Shown: one piece after another, positions 33,137 through 44,539 of the stretch
Layout of the letters: each line of letters opens with the position of its first letter
Position numbering within the stretch: the first letter of the stretch is position 1
Assembly: GCF_035046485.1 (NCBI RefSeq)
Contig: NC_085137.1
Location: 11,610,252 to 11,674,251 of the forward strand
Source: Aedes albopictus
Taxonomy: Eukaryota > Arthropoda > Insecta > Diptera > Culicidae
Direction: 5' to 3'
DNA: 64,000 bases
The notes under the pieces: generated by a model
Databases searched by the model: none
Told to the model about the DNA's origin: nothing
What the model saw: the letters and a program-made list of their open reading frames with translations, nothing else
Made by a program: the position numbers and the translations under genes

Positions 33137-35137
33137 GAGCTTGCAAGATTTATCAGAAGCCAGTTACGTTTGCTTGAAGACTCGAAGAAAAATCAGTGAA
33201 GAAAGCACAAGAAAAATAATGTGTTGGAGAATTTAAATGAAGAAATGAAAGAATCTGAGCTGAGGGCATACTGAAGCAAATACAACTACGGTAACTAGGG
33301 TTGTCTTTGGGTTGTGGTATTTTTTATATCCTTCAAAAGAAGAATAATAAAGATGTTGACAAGTCCAAGGCTTGTGCAGTCTCCACTGTGTGGTCCAATG
33401 ACCACCCGATATATATACTACCTTAGGTTGACATAATGAATCATACCTAGACATTTAGGTACTGCCATGAACAGTATTTCATGTAGGTAGATATCTTGTG
33501 CACAAAACCATTAGGTAGACACTACAGTATTCTTTGATGCTTGGAAAAAATATGTTCACACATTGAATTGTGTAAAATTTCCAAGAATTTCGTAAAAAAT
33601 GAACATCATCTTTGAAGCATGAACATTGAACATGTTTTATATTTCCTGTGAATTCCCAGAATTCAAGGAGTTGTATTTACCAGGTCATAAAGAGAACCTA
33701 AATGAAGGGATTTTAGGATCCAGGCCATTTAGGTAGATAAATGTAGGGAACGATGATTCCAGGCCATTTATCTGAATGCCCACATCGATGAGGCAGCTTA
33801 TAGAGACTCCAAGTGAAGGGAACCTAAGTTCTAGGCCACTTAGAGAGTCAAGTGAAGGGAACTATGATTCCAGACCATTTGACTGGTCCAGTAATGGACA
33901 AAGTAAAGCGAAGGGAACTTAGGGTTCCAGTCCGCAGAATGTGTTGAAATATGATAGTAAAAGATAAATCAGTCGAATTGGGAATCTAGTAACAGGTTGA
34001 TTGTTAAAAAAAAGAGTTTGCTTTAAAAAAATGGAAATTATGTGTTATTAACAAAAGTAAACGTTTGTGTTGTAATCATTTTCACTACTCCAAACATATG
34101 TACTCAAAACGGCAAGTTTACGGGAAGTAAGAAAACCTATAAACTAAGCTTTGGAAAGCATATAAATATACCCTGCTTATATAATAGTTTTCCTAATAAG
34201 TATTAAAGATTTTATATTAAGGTCTGTGGCTGTCGGAAGATTCACGACGCCAGTGAATGGAATGCAAGATGAAATGCCGTATGATTGACCAGTAGGAAGA
34301 AGGTGGTACTTGGGCCATCGGTCTGATGCGATCAGTCCAAATGTGGACGCGCCGAACCAGAGGATGGTTAATTGGTTTGGAGATGGATTCATCGGTTTCG
34401 GATTAGGACACGAGTACGCATGGACAATGTACCGGTTCAAGGACGGCTTGCATATTCCAGGGTGTAAACACACCGGTTCGGAGGATACATTCGCTCAATC
34501 TTCACGTGGACACGCCGGTCTGGAAGGAGAATTCGGAGGTAAAGCGATGCTTTATCATTCTCTAGGATAGGATGTGACACCTGCAACTTCTCTGTCTAAT
34601 TTCACAGCTTGCTGTCTTGTTTTTCCGCGTTGCTAAGATTATTGGTCCCCAAATTGGTCTCTTTTGGGCTGACTAGTTGTCATAATCCTATCCTAGATCA
34701 TTCTGGATGCAAAACACTGAAACCTGAGTGGCTCTGTCGCCTTGAATTTATGAAATAGATTTGAGGGTTTCGTTAAGATCCCATTGTACATAAACAATGT
34801 ATAGCCTGGCAAGTCAGATATTTGCTTGACACTTTAGAAACCATATAGATGGTGACCTTTTCTGAAGTCGGTTTACTATGACACATGTTTATTGAAGTTT
34901 AATAGATTTATTATAATTTCTAACAATGGGTAAAATACGGCAAAACATTCGAATATAACGTTGGACTTCGAGTTTCTTTAAGAATATTGTAATTTCCTAA
35001 AAAACAATATATAAACGTGGGTAGGTATATTGGTACATTGATACAAGTATGAGTTTATGATGCTTGATGAAAATGAAAGATTTTTACCTTGATCCTACTG
35101 TTATCAGTGCAGGAGCAATAATAAAAAAAAAACAAAT

Positions 35138-35152
35138 AAAAAGGAGGAGAGA
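35138..35152 (+). promoter_or_regulatory. polypurine tract
   Basis: Fifteen uninterrupted purines, AAAAAGGAGGAGAGA, abut the 3' LTR, as needed to prime plus-strand DNA synthesis. Confidence 0.85.
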
Positions 35153-35264
35153 TGTAGTAGGCTAATATACGTATTACAGCAGGCCATGCCTAGTCGCAGT
35201 AAAGAAATGGACATTCTATTCTGAGCTGTCATCGCTTACGGACGTGCCTAGAGGGAATACTACA
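35153..35264 (+). repeat. 3' LTR, 112 bp
   Basis: Exact copy of the 5' LTR, followed directly by the ACAAT target duplication. Confidence 0.92.
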
Positions 35265-35269
35265 ACAAT

Positions 35270-36769
35270 GATAATGAAAACTTGCAGAAATGAATGATTT
35301 TTTCAGCTACACTATCGGTCAAAAACAAGTTTACATGTTCTTAGTTTAAATAAACATATGAAACAAATTTAGCCTTACTATTTCCCTTGTTTGCGAATAA
35401 AACTATTATTATCAGTTCTAATGTAAAATTTTGGTAATGGAATTTCGTTTGAATCATTGTCAGTGATAATCATTGTGACTTAGATTGTAGGTTTAATCAA
35501 AATTGTGATTGTGATAGTTTATAGTATTTTGAACGGCACTGTAAGTCTTTCGAAAAATCTGCCATATTGCTTCTGCGTGTGCATTCTAATTTATCGTGAA
35601 AAATCAGTATTATTATGTTGGGACATGTTACGTTTTCTGTTCAATTCAGTGGCGCATAATTCATGGGCGACTATAATCATTGAATTCACGATAGATCTTG
35701 AACCGCACGAAAAAACATCTGTACTACCATTGAGTAATGCCCATTTCAGAATTTGTTATCTGAATAATTATGAAAAGCTAATGAATCCAACACTCAGAAT
35801 TTGTTTTGAGGTTGAAGAAATCAATTGTATTCATAAATGTTTATTTTTCTGACATGTTCTACATTTAACATTGGTTTTCTTTATGATTAGTTATGATTGT
35901 AAGTAATATAACTTAGAAAAAGCTTAGTCTCAACATCTGCATATGATATGCAGTATAAGTGTATTATCTAAGTTATATCACTTGAATACTGCTTATTTTC
36001 AACTACTAAATATTATTGTATTATGATCGTATTTTACAGGTTTGTGTTGTAGACAAATAACTAAATTACAACTAATAATTACTCAACCGTTTATTTGAAC
36101 GTACTGCGAACGTCATTTTTAGTACTATAAGTGTATTCGGATACATATAATACAACTTGTGAGATGTTTTATAAGCCGCCATTTTTTGCGCTGTTTTGAT
36201 GATATAGGTGTTCGGATTTAAGTCAATATAACAAGAATAATACTTCTGAATAAGTATTATAAGTGAATTTTTGACTATTGTATAACAAGTTGTGTTACTT
36301 GGGTTTTGTTGCATTCTGTAACAGTGAAAATCAACTTTGAAGTACCCGCAGAGCTTTCGTGGGGTGTAAAGTTAAGGTCAGTTCAATAAGTGAATTTGGC
36401 AAAGCAAACATTGAATGGTGATGAAGAACAATTCGGTTAGCTGCTGCTTTGGTGCTGTGGCCTTCGTCAAACGCAAAACGAGCTAAATTGTGCAGTCGTA
36501 AGGGGAATGAAATTAAAACGAGAAATTGAACGTAATGATTCAATTTCCAGTGCTATAGGGACTGGTTATTGATAGTCTACATCTTATTGCTTCCATCTAA
36601 TGAGTCATTGGCAATGATAAGTTGGAATATCTTCAATTATTGGCTATATTCCATATGATATGACGGAAATTAGCGCATTTGATGAAGTAAATTTCTACCA
36701 TATGCATCCATGATCCGGTTGTTCAACACTGGCACATCTAAAATTATAGCATATCTTGCCAATTTCAGG
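35270..36769. other. AT-rich non-coding DNA
   Basis: No gene supported. A 115-codon + frame at 35,505-35,852 has no recognisable domain. TGTTACTTGGG at 36,292-36,302 matches the CCCAAGTAACA terminus seen elsewhere, so part of 35.9-36.3 kb, rich in TAAGTATTAT-like words, may be a decayed element. Confidence 0.45.
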
Positions 36770-37870
36770 GGAGTTTCAAAGACGTTCCAGCTCCAGGGAT
36801 GGAGCTAAGGAGTTTTAAGAGATTTCTGGGGCGTTCCAGTGGATTTCCAGGAGATTTCAGGGGAGTTAAAGGGGTTTCCAATGGGATTCATTGGTGTTTC
36901 AGGGGTTTTCATATGGTTTCAGTGACGTTGCATGATATTCCAGGGGGTTCCGGTTGGATTAGAGAAGGTCGAAAGGGCAATGCGCTGAAAATTGAAAAAA
37001 TGGGTCACTTTTTGCTATGATTACACATTTTTTTACGTTCTGTCTCTTTCGACGTTTAGCATTTGACGTTCTCTCTTTAGACATTTTGTCCCTAAGTCGG
37101 TTTGAGGGGTTTCAATGACGTTCCAGGAAATTTCAGGGGCGTTACTGAGCGTTTCAGGCGATTTCAGAGAGTTCCAGAAGGTTTCAGAGGAGTACCAGGG
37201 GTGCTTCAGGAATCTCAGGGGGTTTCAAAAGCGATCTTAGCGGTTTCACGGGATTTCAGGGGCATTATAGGGGTTTCAGACGGTACCAGGGGGACTCAGA
37301 AGCGCTCTAAGGGGTTGCAAAGCCATTTCATAGGATTTCAAGGGCGTTCTGGGGATAGTATAGGGTTTCAAGGAGGTTCCAGGAGGTTTCAGGAGTGTTT
37401 CAGTAAGTTTTAAGGGTTTTCAGGAGCGTTCCATGGCGTTTCATGTGCATTTCAGGAATTTTTCACAGATTTCAGGTAAATTTCAGAGGTTTTCAAGAGC
37501 TTTCAGACGTATTCCACGGGATTTCGGGAGTGTTTCCCAGGTATCCAAGGGGATTTTTGAGACGCTCTAGGGTGTTCCAGACGGTTTCAAAGATATTCCA
37601 GAGGTATTACAGGGGGTTTCAGGGTGACCCAGGAGTGGTTCAGGAGATCTGTGGGAGTTTCAAGAGTGTTCCTGATAGGTTCAAATGTGTTGCAGAGGAT
37701 TTTAGGGGATTTACAGGGGATTTCTAAAGGTTTAAGAGTTGTTCCAGCGATGCTATGGGAATCTCAGAGGGTTTCAGATGCTCTAAGGGTATTTCAATGA
37801 GTTGTACAGACGTTCCAGAAGCTTTAGGGGCGTTCCAAGGGGATTCAGGGAGTTTCAAGGGCGTATAAAG
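36770..37870. repeat. GTTTCAGGGG minisatellite, G-rich on + strand
   Basis: About 1.1 kb of irregular ~12-bp units around GTTTCAGGGG / GTTCCAGG. An unrelated ~140-bp stretch (36,960-37,100) interrupts it. ORFs of about 70-100 codons in it are artefacts. This family is distinct in sequence from GGAATTCC but similar in period and behaviour. Confidence 0.85.
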
Positions 37871-38184
37871 CATGCATAGAATCACGACTTCATTTGTGAG
37901 AGACATGCCATAATTCCTTGAAGACCACACTAGCAGTCAAGTACTCCGCGGCGACAATTCTCACACGCATGAAATGCAGTGCTCAAAAGTTCGATGGCGC
38001 ATAACAAAATTCGTATAACTTTAATTATATTGCGAATTTGCCTTCTTCCTCATAAACTAATACTTACACGTCGATACCGACTTCGAGCGCCTCCCTCAAG
38101 TCAACTGTAGTTTAAGAAAACATCAATAAAATCATTATTATTTCAACCATCAAACTGAACGTTTCGATTGTTTTAGGAAAGTAT
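37871..38184. other. unique interruption of the minisatellite
   Basis: No gene. Single-copy-looking DNA between two array segments. Confidence 0.5.
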
Positions 38185-38858
38185 CTTTCCATAGGTTTCA
38201 GGAGTCGCAAGGGGTTTCAAGAGCGCTTTAAGGGTTTTTAGGAGAGGACCTGGGGGTTCCCGGACTTCAGAGAGTGTGAGGGTTGTTTCCGTGGGTTCAG
38301 AGAAACTACAGTTGGTTTTCCGGGTTTTCTCGGACGTTTCAGAAGTATTCTAGGGGAATTTAAGGGGCTTCAGGTGTTTCAGGCTCGTTCCGCAACCCCC
38401 TGAAGCCACATAATAAGCCATACCATAAAACACCTTAAACCCCCTCTAGAACTCCCCTAAATCTCCCATCAAAGCTCCCATAAGCCTCCAGAAACGTTTT
38501 GAATCTCTTTGGTACGCCTTGAAACCCCGCTGAAACATCCCTAAGACCTTCTGGAAAGCTTCCTGAAACCTTCGTAAACCACTACCAACACCTTATAATG
38601 CTTTGAAACTCCTCTGAAAGCCCCTTGAAACGGCTGGAACATCTTTCAAGTCCGCTTCAAATCCCCTGAAATTACAAGAAACGTCTTAAAACTCCTCTGA
38701 AAACCTCTTGAAATTCTCTTGAAAGCCCGCTAGAATACCGTTAAACGACCTGAAATGACTTAAAAATCCTTTAAACCTCCCTGAATCCCGCCATTATTCA
38801 ACGGAAATCGCTTTGGAACTCTCCTGAAAAGCCCTGATATGCATCTGAAACATCCCTG
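38185..38858. repeat. GTTTCAGGGG minisatellite with strand switch at 38.39 kb
   Basis: Up to about 38,390 the + strand is G-rich (GGTTTCAGG, GGGGTTTC). From CGTTCCGCAACCCCCTGAAG onward it is C-rich (CCCCTGAAAC). The array therefore turns into its own inverse, so the transcript of either strand could fold back. Confidence 0.85.
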
Positions 38859-39102
38859 CACACCAATTTTTTTGAAATGCTTCCAGCACAAAATAAATCA
38901 GCAAATTTAATTTGCTGAATTTCAGCAACATTTTTGCTGAGTATCAGCACAACGTTCTTGATCAACTGTCAAAATTGCTGAATGGTTCAGCAAGTTGAAA
39001 AATAATTGCTGATACTCAGTAAATTCGTATTGCTGAATGAAATCAGCACAAAAAAAAATCAGCAAAATTAGCTCAATACCAGCAAACAAAATTTGCAGTG
39101 TG
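38859..39102. mobile_element. MITE rich in CAGCA words
   Basis: CACAC at the left and GTGTG at the right bound a 244-bp, weakly palindromic segment containing about fifteen CAGCA/TGCTG words (for example TTTGCTGAATTTCAGCAA). It is inserted at the edge of the minisatellite. No clear target duplication. Confidence 0.5.
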
Positions 39103-39872
39103 AAACTCCTCTTGGAGGCTCCCTGGAGTGACTAAATTCAGATACTGATAGGCCCTACCGAGGCAGAAACGTTTTGTTTACGCAAGGCAGATAGGCCCTT
39201 TTCAAATGTTAGCCCAGACATGTCTTAATTTTTCATAGAAAATGGAATTGAGGGGAATTCAAATTCAATGGTAAGTGTAAGAAATGACTGGATAAACCCT
39301 CCTTTGGAATTGGGGTTAAACCGTACACTACGTCAGCGGGCTGTTCCCAACGAGATGCAATAGAAAGATTAACACGTTCACTTGATGTTTTTTTACTGCC
39401 GTGGATACGAATGAAAACAAAAATTCCAATAATAACTGTTCAACAATTGGCGAATATCCCTGTATACCACAAAAATCTGCTGAAATGGATCAGCAACTGT
39501 TGAGTGTTCTCCACTGATACACACCATGTTTCACTGGCGTACAGCAGCATAGATTTTGCGTTTGATTTGGGAGTTTTTTGAACATTATTTTTATTCTCAG
39601 TTTTTGCTTTCTTGATCCGTGTATACCTGTGTCAATCTTGGTACCACAATCTGTTGTCATTTGGCTACCAATTATGTATATTGAAAACTTTTAACCTTCT
39701 TCACAACACCTGAAAAGGTGCCGTGTTTACATCCAACGATTTCATCAATGAACACCAAGTAGAGAGACTCTTGGAATTCATTTATTTGCTTCAAGTTGGG
39801 CACGGAATCCTGCCTGCTGATGTAAAAAACTCTTGCAAAGTTTGCAATTTTCAATCAAACCGTTAACCAACA
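39103..39872. other. non-coding DNA
   Basis: No gene. GATAGGCCCT occurs at about 39,148 and again, with one change, at about 39,190. CAGCAACTGTTGAG near 39,494 resembles the interior of the upstream MITE. Confidence 0.45.
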
Positions 39873-41000
39873 TTGCGTCAGTTATTTGAGCCACCCCTGT
39901 ACTTGAAGAGCATGTGTTGTCTGTTGTTACCATCATCGGGTAGAACTTTGCTGTTGCTGCTGCTGGTTATAGGTTCTTCTGTTGGCGTTGGTTGTTGCTG
40001 TTGCTGTTACGCGAGTGCATGTGCTCTTATTCACCAACACACGTCCGACCTTTTATCAACGACCAAACATCAGCTCCGGCAGGCAGGCAGCACACACAAT
40101 CGGGCCAACCAGCCAGCAGAGCTCAGAGCACTCGTCGTTCAGCTCGTTCGCTTTCTGCTGCTGCTGGCTGGTTGCCTCGCCCGGTCTGGCCTGGCTGGGT
40201 ATAAAAATTTTATCAATAAATAAAATCTTATCAACACTTGGAGATCATTTTCAGCCTTCTCTCTGTGTGTGCTCCGGTTCCCTGCCTCCGATTTCTACCT
40301 TCCATCCCATTCAGACCCATCCGTTCAACGTTTCTTCTCGAACCACACTTGGGTTGAGCACTCTCCTCGCTCTCATCAGCCACGCGGAGCAACAACTCTG
40401 CTCGTTCGCGATTCTTCCCTGCTGGCTGCTGGCGGGAGTTTTCTCGTGAGTCAACATCAACACAGCAACGTGCGCTGCGGCGGCGGCGGCAGCCGCGGTT
40501 CTCCGATTCTCGCGACTCAAGCGATAGAGAACCCAATCTATCTAAACTAAACTAAGCCAACTATGACTTATACAGACCGACCAGCCCAACCAGTGCGACA
40601 ACGCGTGCGATAGAATCGGCCTCACTCCAAACCACCCACCCCGCCACCACAGCTGAAGTGATACGAGGACGACGACGATTGTGCATCAGCAGCGGCGGAC
40701 CTGTGGCAGAGAGGAGCACTTAGAGTTTATTTGCCTCCCCACAATATAAATCCTTATCACACTTTGATCGACGGCGACTACGACGACGACGCTCGGCTTT
40801 TTATTCATTAGAACGCGAGTGAGCAATCAAACCAGGACCGGCGGCGGCGGCATCTACATCCAACAACGGCAAAGCAGTCACTGGCCTCTCGTATAGGGCA
40901 CGTACAAGAACAACACAACACGCAGTTCAACCTTCGGAGTCAGAGTTCGAGTTGAGCGTTAAGATTGATCCGCTGAGTTGAACTGGTTGTGGCATTTGCG
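39873..41000 (+). promoter_or_regulatory. GC-rich promoter-like island with TATA box
   Basis: Single-copy, GC-rich DNA with a strong TATAAAAA at 40200-40207 after CTGGCTGGG. A start site is expected near 40,230-40,255, where ATTTTCAGCC offers an initiator-like sequence. CTTATC (inverse GATAAG) occurs at about 40,227 and 40,752. Downstream, CGGCGGCGGC runs and CGACGACGACG repeats are typical of 5' leaders of insect regulatory genes. Several ORFs of 70-155 codons overlap on both strands and none has a domain. Interpretation as an alternative promoter with untranslated first exon is inference. Confidence 0.45.
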
Positions 41001-41089
41001 TCAATACATTGTTGAGTAATACTTCTTGATGGGGAATTTTGGTGTTACACAGGAACCTCTTTTTATGCCATATTGACAATTTTGCTCTA

Positions 41090-41230
41090 GGGCGTTTCAG
41101 AATGTTCCCAGAAATCCCAAAAGAAGCGGTACCAAGGGGTTTCAGAAGCCTTCAAGGGTGTTCCAACCCCCTGAAGCGCCTCTGAAACCCACCTGAGACC
41201 TCATGGTACGCTACAACTACTGAAACGATC
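41090..41230. repeat. GTTTCAGGGG minisatellite with second strand switch
   Basis: G-rich on + to about 41,165, then, through GTGTTCCAACCCCCTGAAGC, C-rich. The junction is almost the same as at 38,390 (GTTCCGCAACCCCCTGAAGC). Confidence 0.8.
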
Positions 41231-41388
41231 CCTAGATCATTGTTGCGAAGTTTCAATAGAAACTGACATTTCAAAATGAAATTGACTGGCTTCTGATCAT
41301 TCAATTGGCAACAATGCTAGGATCAGTCAAGGCTCTCCGACGAATGATGATCGGCACATATCATGCAATTGAGATCCAGCTAGCAAGC

Positions 41389-41489
41389 TTAACCGTTATG
41401 TGTCCGCCAAACTTTTTGCTTTTTTCTTCACCGTGTATTATAAATGGATGCTGGGTACCCGGGTACCCTGTCGGCCACATAAGGGTTAA
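41389..41489. mobile_element. TTAA-flanked MITE (piggyBac-like), second family
   Basis: TTAA at 41389-41392 and 41486-41489 bracket inverted ends CCGTTATGTGTCCG and, inverted from the right, CCCTTATGTGGCCG. The interior holds the perfect palindrome GGGTACCCGGGTACCC (41453-41468). Too short to code. Confidence 0.65.
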
Positions 41490-41869
41490 ATTGTGGTGTT
41501 GATGATTCAAAACTTCGTTCGTCATTGATGAGGTATAACCCGACATAAATCTGTCATCGACCTGTTTCATTTTGGGCACCAAACCCAACATAGACCCAAC
41601 AGTTATCCGATGCGGTCCAACAGTGGCCCAACATTCGATAAAATTTGACCCGACATTCGTTAATTTTTTGGTCTGACGGAATTTTCAGGGTTTTTCATGT
41701 GTCGTGTTGAGCTAGTCATTTGATTAACGATTCATTCAAGTGACAAGGAATCGCTCCTCATTTGAAGAGTGCTCTGGTAAAATCGTTAATCATTGAAAGA
41801 AGCAATAATGAATGAAATGGTTTGCTGATTACTGTTCAAATGAATGAGATGTTTTTTTTTCAGCACTGC
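41490..41869. other. non-coding DNA
   Basis: No gene. CCCAACA/CCCGACAT words recur between 41,570 and 41,660, hinting at an old repeat. Confidence 0.45.
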
Positions 41870-42231
41870 TTGAGACCTCAAAAAACGCGTCTAAGACTCA
41901 CTGGAACCCACTGAGACATCCTAAAGCGCACCTGAGGCTCCATGGATCCCATCTGAACCACCTATAACCACTTGAAACGCCCCTGAGATCTCGTAATACC
42001 CTCACTGAAATCCCCCGCGGCCGGGACACTTTGAAACACCCCTGAGACTCCCTAAAATTCCACTGAGTCTCCTGATGCACCCCTGAAACCCCATGAATGC
42101 TTATTGAAACGTCACTGAGACCCACTGAACCGTTCCTGAGACCCTCTGGAAGTCCTCTAGAACCCCTGAAACCTCGTAGTACCTCCTGAAACCCCAAGGG
42201 AGCCTCAGGAAAGCCCCTGAGACCCCCTGAG
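41870..42231. repeat. CCCCTGAAAC minisatellite (C-rich on +)
   Basis: Irregular ~12-bp units (CCCCTGAGACC, ACCCCTGAAACC), the inverse of the 36.8-38.3-kb orientation. Interrupted by the SINE that follows. Confidence 0.85.
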
Positions 42232-42410
42232 ATGGAGTGGACCTGGTGTGATTGTAAAAGCACGTTATTATCGTGCTAAGGATGTGGGATCGAATGTCAC
42301 TCCCTCCCAACATACTCACAGGTGAGTTCATCCTTCAAAAGGAAAGTCAAGCGTGGGTCCCTAGATGAACTAGCCTAGGGCTACAAATCTCGTTTATACA
42401 GATATTCAAA
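42232..42410 (+). mobile_element. tRNA-derived SINE inserted in minisatellite
   Basis: GGACCTGGTGTGATTG (A-box region) and GGGATCGAATGTCAC (decayed B box) precede AAGTCAAGCGTGGGTCC and GATGAACTAGCCTAGGGCTA, the body shared with the copy at 27.4 kb. This copy retains the 5' half that the other lacks. Target duplication is unclear in the repetitive host sequence. Confidence 0.75.
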
Positions 42411-42795
42411 AAAATCCCTGAAGTGCTCCTGAGAACCCCAGGAACTCCCTAAAATACCCTGAGTCCCCCTAAAACGCCCCTAAACCCCCCATAAAATCCC
42501 ATGGAACTCCCCTGAAACCTCCTAGGAGACCTTGAGATGTCTCTTAGACCAACTAAAACCCCCCTGAGACCACCTGATACGCTCTTGAGATCCTCTTTAA
42601 GTGCCCCTGAATCCCACTGAAAACCCCCTTGAGCTTTTCTGGTAATCCCTTAAACTTTTTTGTGACCCCTTGAAACACCCCTGGGATCGCCTGGTACCCG
42701 CTGCAACCCCCTGGAACACCCCTGAAATACCCAGAAACGCCTCTAAAATCCCTTGATGCGCCCTTGAGACTTCCTAGTATCCCCTGAAACCAGAG
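42411..42795. repeat. CCCCTGAAAC minisatellite, continued
   Basis: Same family and orientation as before the SINE. It ends abruptly near CCCCTGAAACCAGAGATGC. Confidence 0.8.
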
Positions 42796-43559
42796 ATGCA
42801 TTTCAAAGTGTTTTGTTCACGTTCTGTTCAAGCAAGCCGTGTTCAAGTTGCAAACCTGATAAGCGTTTGAACACACTGCACTGTGTAGTTAAAAGTAACA
42901 TATTTTGGACCTTTACAGTCATTTGGTCACCATCGCTAGGACGCGCCTGTTGGTCGTGGTGCTTTTCACAAGATTTTTAAAACACCGTTGGATGCGAAAT
43001 CTCTCTAGAAATAAGTAAAAGTGGCTTCATGTCTGGTCTCTTATTGGAGGCTTTCTTCCGCTATTCGTCCTCCTCCAAATATAATCATTACGCCTTACGA
43101 GCCAGTTCTAGACATGATTTTTTACCGGAAATGCATCTTGATAGGCTGGTGGATACCCGCCACGGCATGTGTCCAGGGCTCTGTCCGTTTCTGATCCGGA
43201 GAAATGAAGGTAGCCCTTTTCTCAGATACCCATTGTCATTTATTACCACCCATAAGACATTTCGCTCAACTGGGTGAAAAATACCTGAATTAAAGTTTTC
43301 AAGGGACATGGCGAGTCGATAAGACATTCGTAGAACCAGTGAGGAAAAGGAATGACTGGGATTGAAGTGCAAGCGCGGCGTCTTCGAACACCAAGAATCT
43401 TATTTAAGTACGCTAACAATCTGAGCTGTCAATTTTGAACACCGTTCCATGAGAAATGTAGTTGCCTAAATTGTGATAAAAAATGTGAACACGCACGTAA
43501 GAGCACTCTTTGGACATTTTGAGCACGCTCACAGAACATGAACGTTCAAAATGCATCTT
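42796..43559. other. unique segment between minisatellite blocks
   Basis: Apparently single-copy. A 94-codon minus-strand frame (43,088-43,372) has normal composition (contains SLENFNSGIFHPVERNVLWV) but no domain I recognise; a decayed transposon fragment is possible. No gene is called. Confidence 0.35.
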
Positions 43560-43931
43560 TGCCTGAAACCCCATAGGACCCCTTTAAGTACTCCTAAGGA
43601 CCCCCTCGAATCCTCTGGAAGTTCCTGAGGCCCTCTGAAGAACTCCTCGAACCTTTTAAAACTTAGCTGAAACCTTCTAGTGTCTCCTGAAACTCCTTGG
43701 GACCCGCTTGAAGTGCCTCTAAGATCTCATGGACCACAAAGATCTACCACCTGTACGCCCTGAAACCCCCTGGGACCCCTTGAAATGCCCATGAGACTCT
43801 CTGGAACTCTCCTGAACCCCCTAAGACTTCTGAAAGCGTCTCTGAGACCCCATGAAAAACGCCACTGATATCTTCCGGTACTCCCAGATACCCTCTGGAA
43901 CCCTCTTGCCACTTGACCCTAAGATCTCCTG
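43560..43931. repeat. CCCCTGAAAC minisatellite, final block
   Basis: C-rich on +, more diverged than at 42 kb, cut off by the MITE at 43,932. A further CCCTGAAACGCCC unit follows the MITE (about 44,233), showing the MITE inserted into the array. Confidence 0.8.
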
Positions 43932-44226
43932 CACAGAAAAAAATATGTAATTAAAATTCAGCGAGAAATCATGCACATAAAGGGAATGCTAGAGTTAGTG
44001 CACTTTTACATGAGATATAATGTAAAATTACATAACCATCGTGTAAATTTCCGCCAACCATCGCGTAAACCATCATGGACACCAACCGGTTACGTGACTA
44101 TTAGCGGAAATTTACACGAACGTAACGTAATTTTACATGATATCTCATGTAAATATGCACTTACTCTAGCATTCCATTTATGTGCATGATTTTTCGCTGA
44201 ATTTTACATGAATATTTTTTTCTGTG
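43932..44226. mobile_element. MITE, CACAGA...TCTGTG family, copy 1
   Basis: CACAGAAAAAAATAT at the left pairs with ATATTTTTTTCTGTG at the right. Pairing continues through AAAATTCAGCGA, AATCATGCACATAAA and further in through ACATGA/TCATGT and AAATTTCCGC motifs, so the whole 295 bp can fold. Flanking TG dinucleotides may be a 2-bp target duplication. It shares ends and ACATGTAAA-type motifs with 63,505-63,777. Confidence 0.8.
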
Positions 44227-44539
44227 TGGTACCACCCTGAAACGCCCATGATATCTCCATTTTTTTATTCAGCGTATAAAAAAGATGTATAAATTAAAAG
44301 TTCATAAAGAACCACCTGCATTAAAGACGTTTTATTATTTACAATTGTGGATCCGATGACCTATGTATACTTAAGGGAGCTCTTAGTGATTCTTAAACAA
44401 ACATTGAGCTTACCACTTGTAAGTACATAGTTGCATGAGATTGTATAAGCATGACTTTCATTCAATCATTCAAGCACAAAAGTTATGCAAGTAGATTCGA
44501 TGACTTATGGTCAAGAAAGGTTTTAGGAAAGGTCTTTTG
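44227..44539. other. non-coding DNA after MITE
   Basis: One remnant minisatellite unit, then AT-rich unique DNA. No gene. Confidence 0.5.

Larger units (their letters stand above)
32999..35269 (+). mobile_element. complete short-LTR (TRIM-like) retrotransposon
   Basis: Two identical 112-bp LTRs (TGTAGTA...TACTACA) bound a 2,261-bp element flanked by the 5-bp target duplication ACAAT (32999-33003 and 35265-35269). One base after the 5' LTR, TGGCTGACGAGAACGGGATC resembles the complement of a tRNA-Ser(GCU) 3' end with one extra T, a plausible primer-binding site. Just before the 3' LTR is a 15-nt polypurine tract. The 2,037-bp interior lacks gag, protease, integrase or reverse transcriptase; the longest + frame after the ATG at 33116 is 27 codons. 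It must have been mobilised in trans. Zero LTR divergence points to very recent insertion. Confidence 0.92.

Noticed and set aside
39982..40449. 155-codon + frame across the TATA box at 40.2 kb
   Set aside because: It spans the core promoter, has low-complexity cysteine/leucine segments and no domain.
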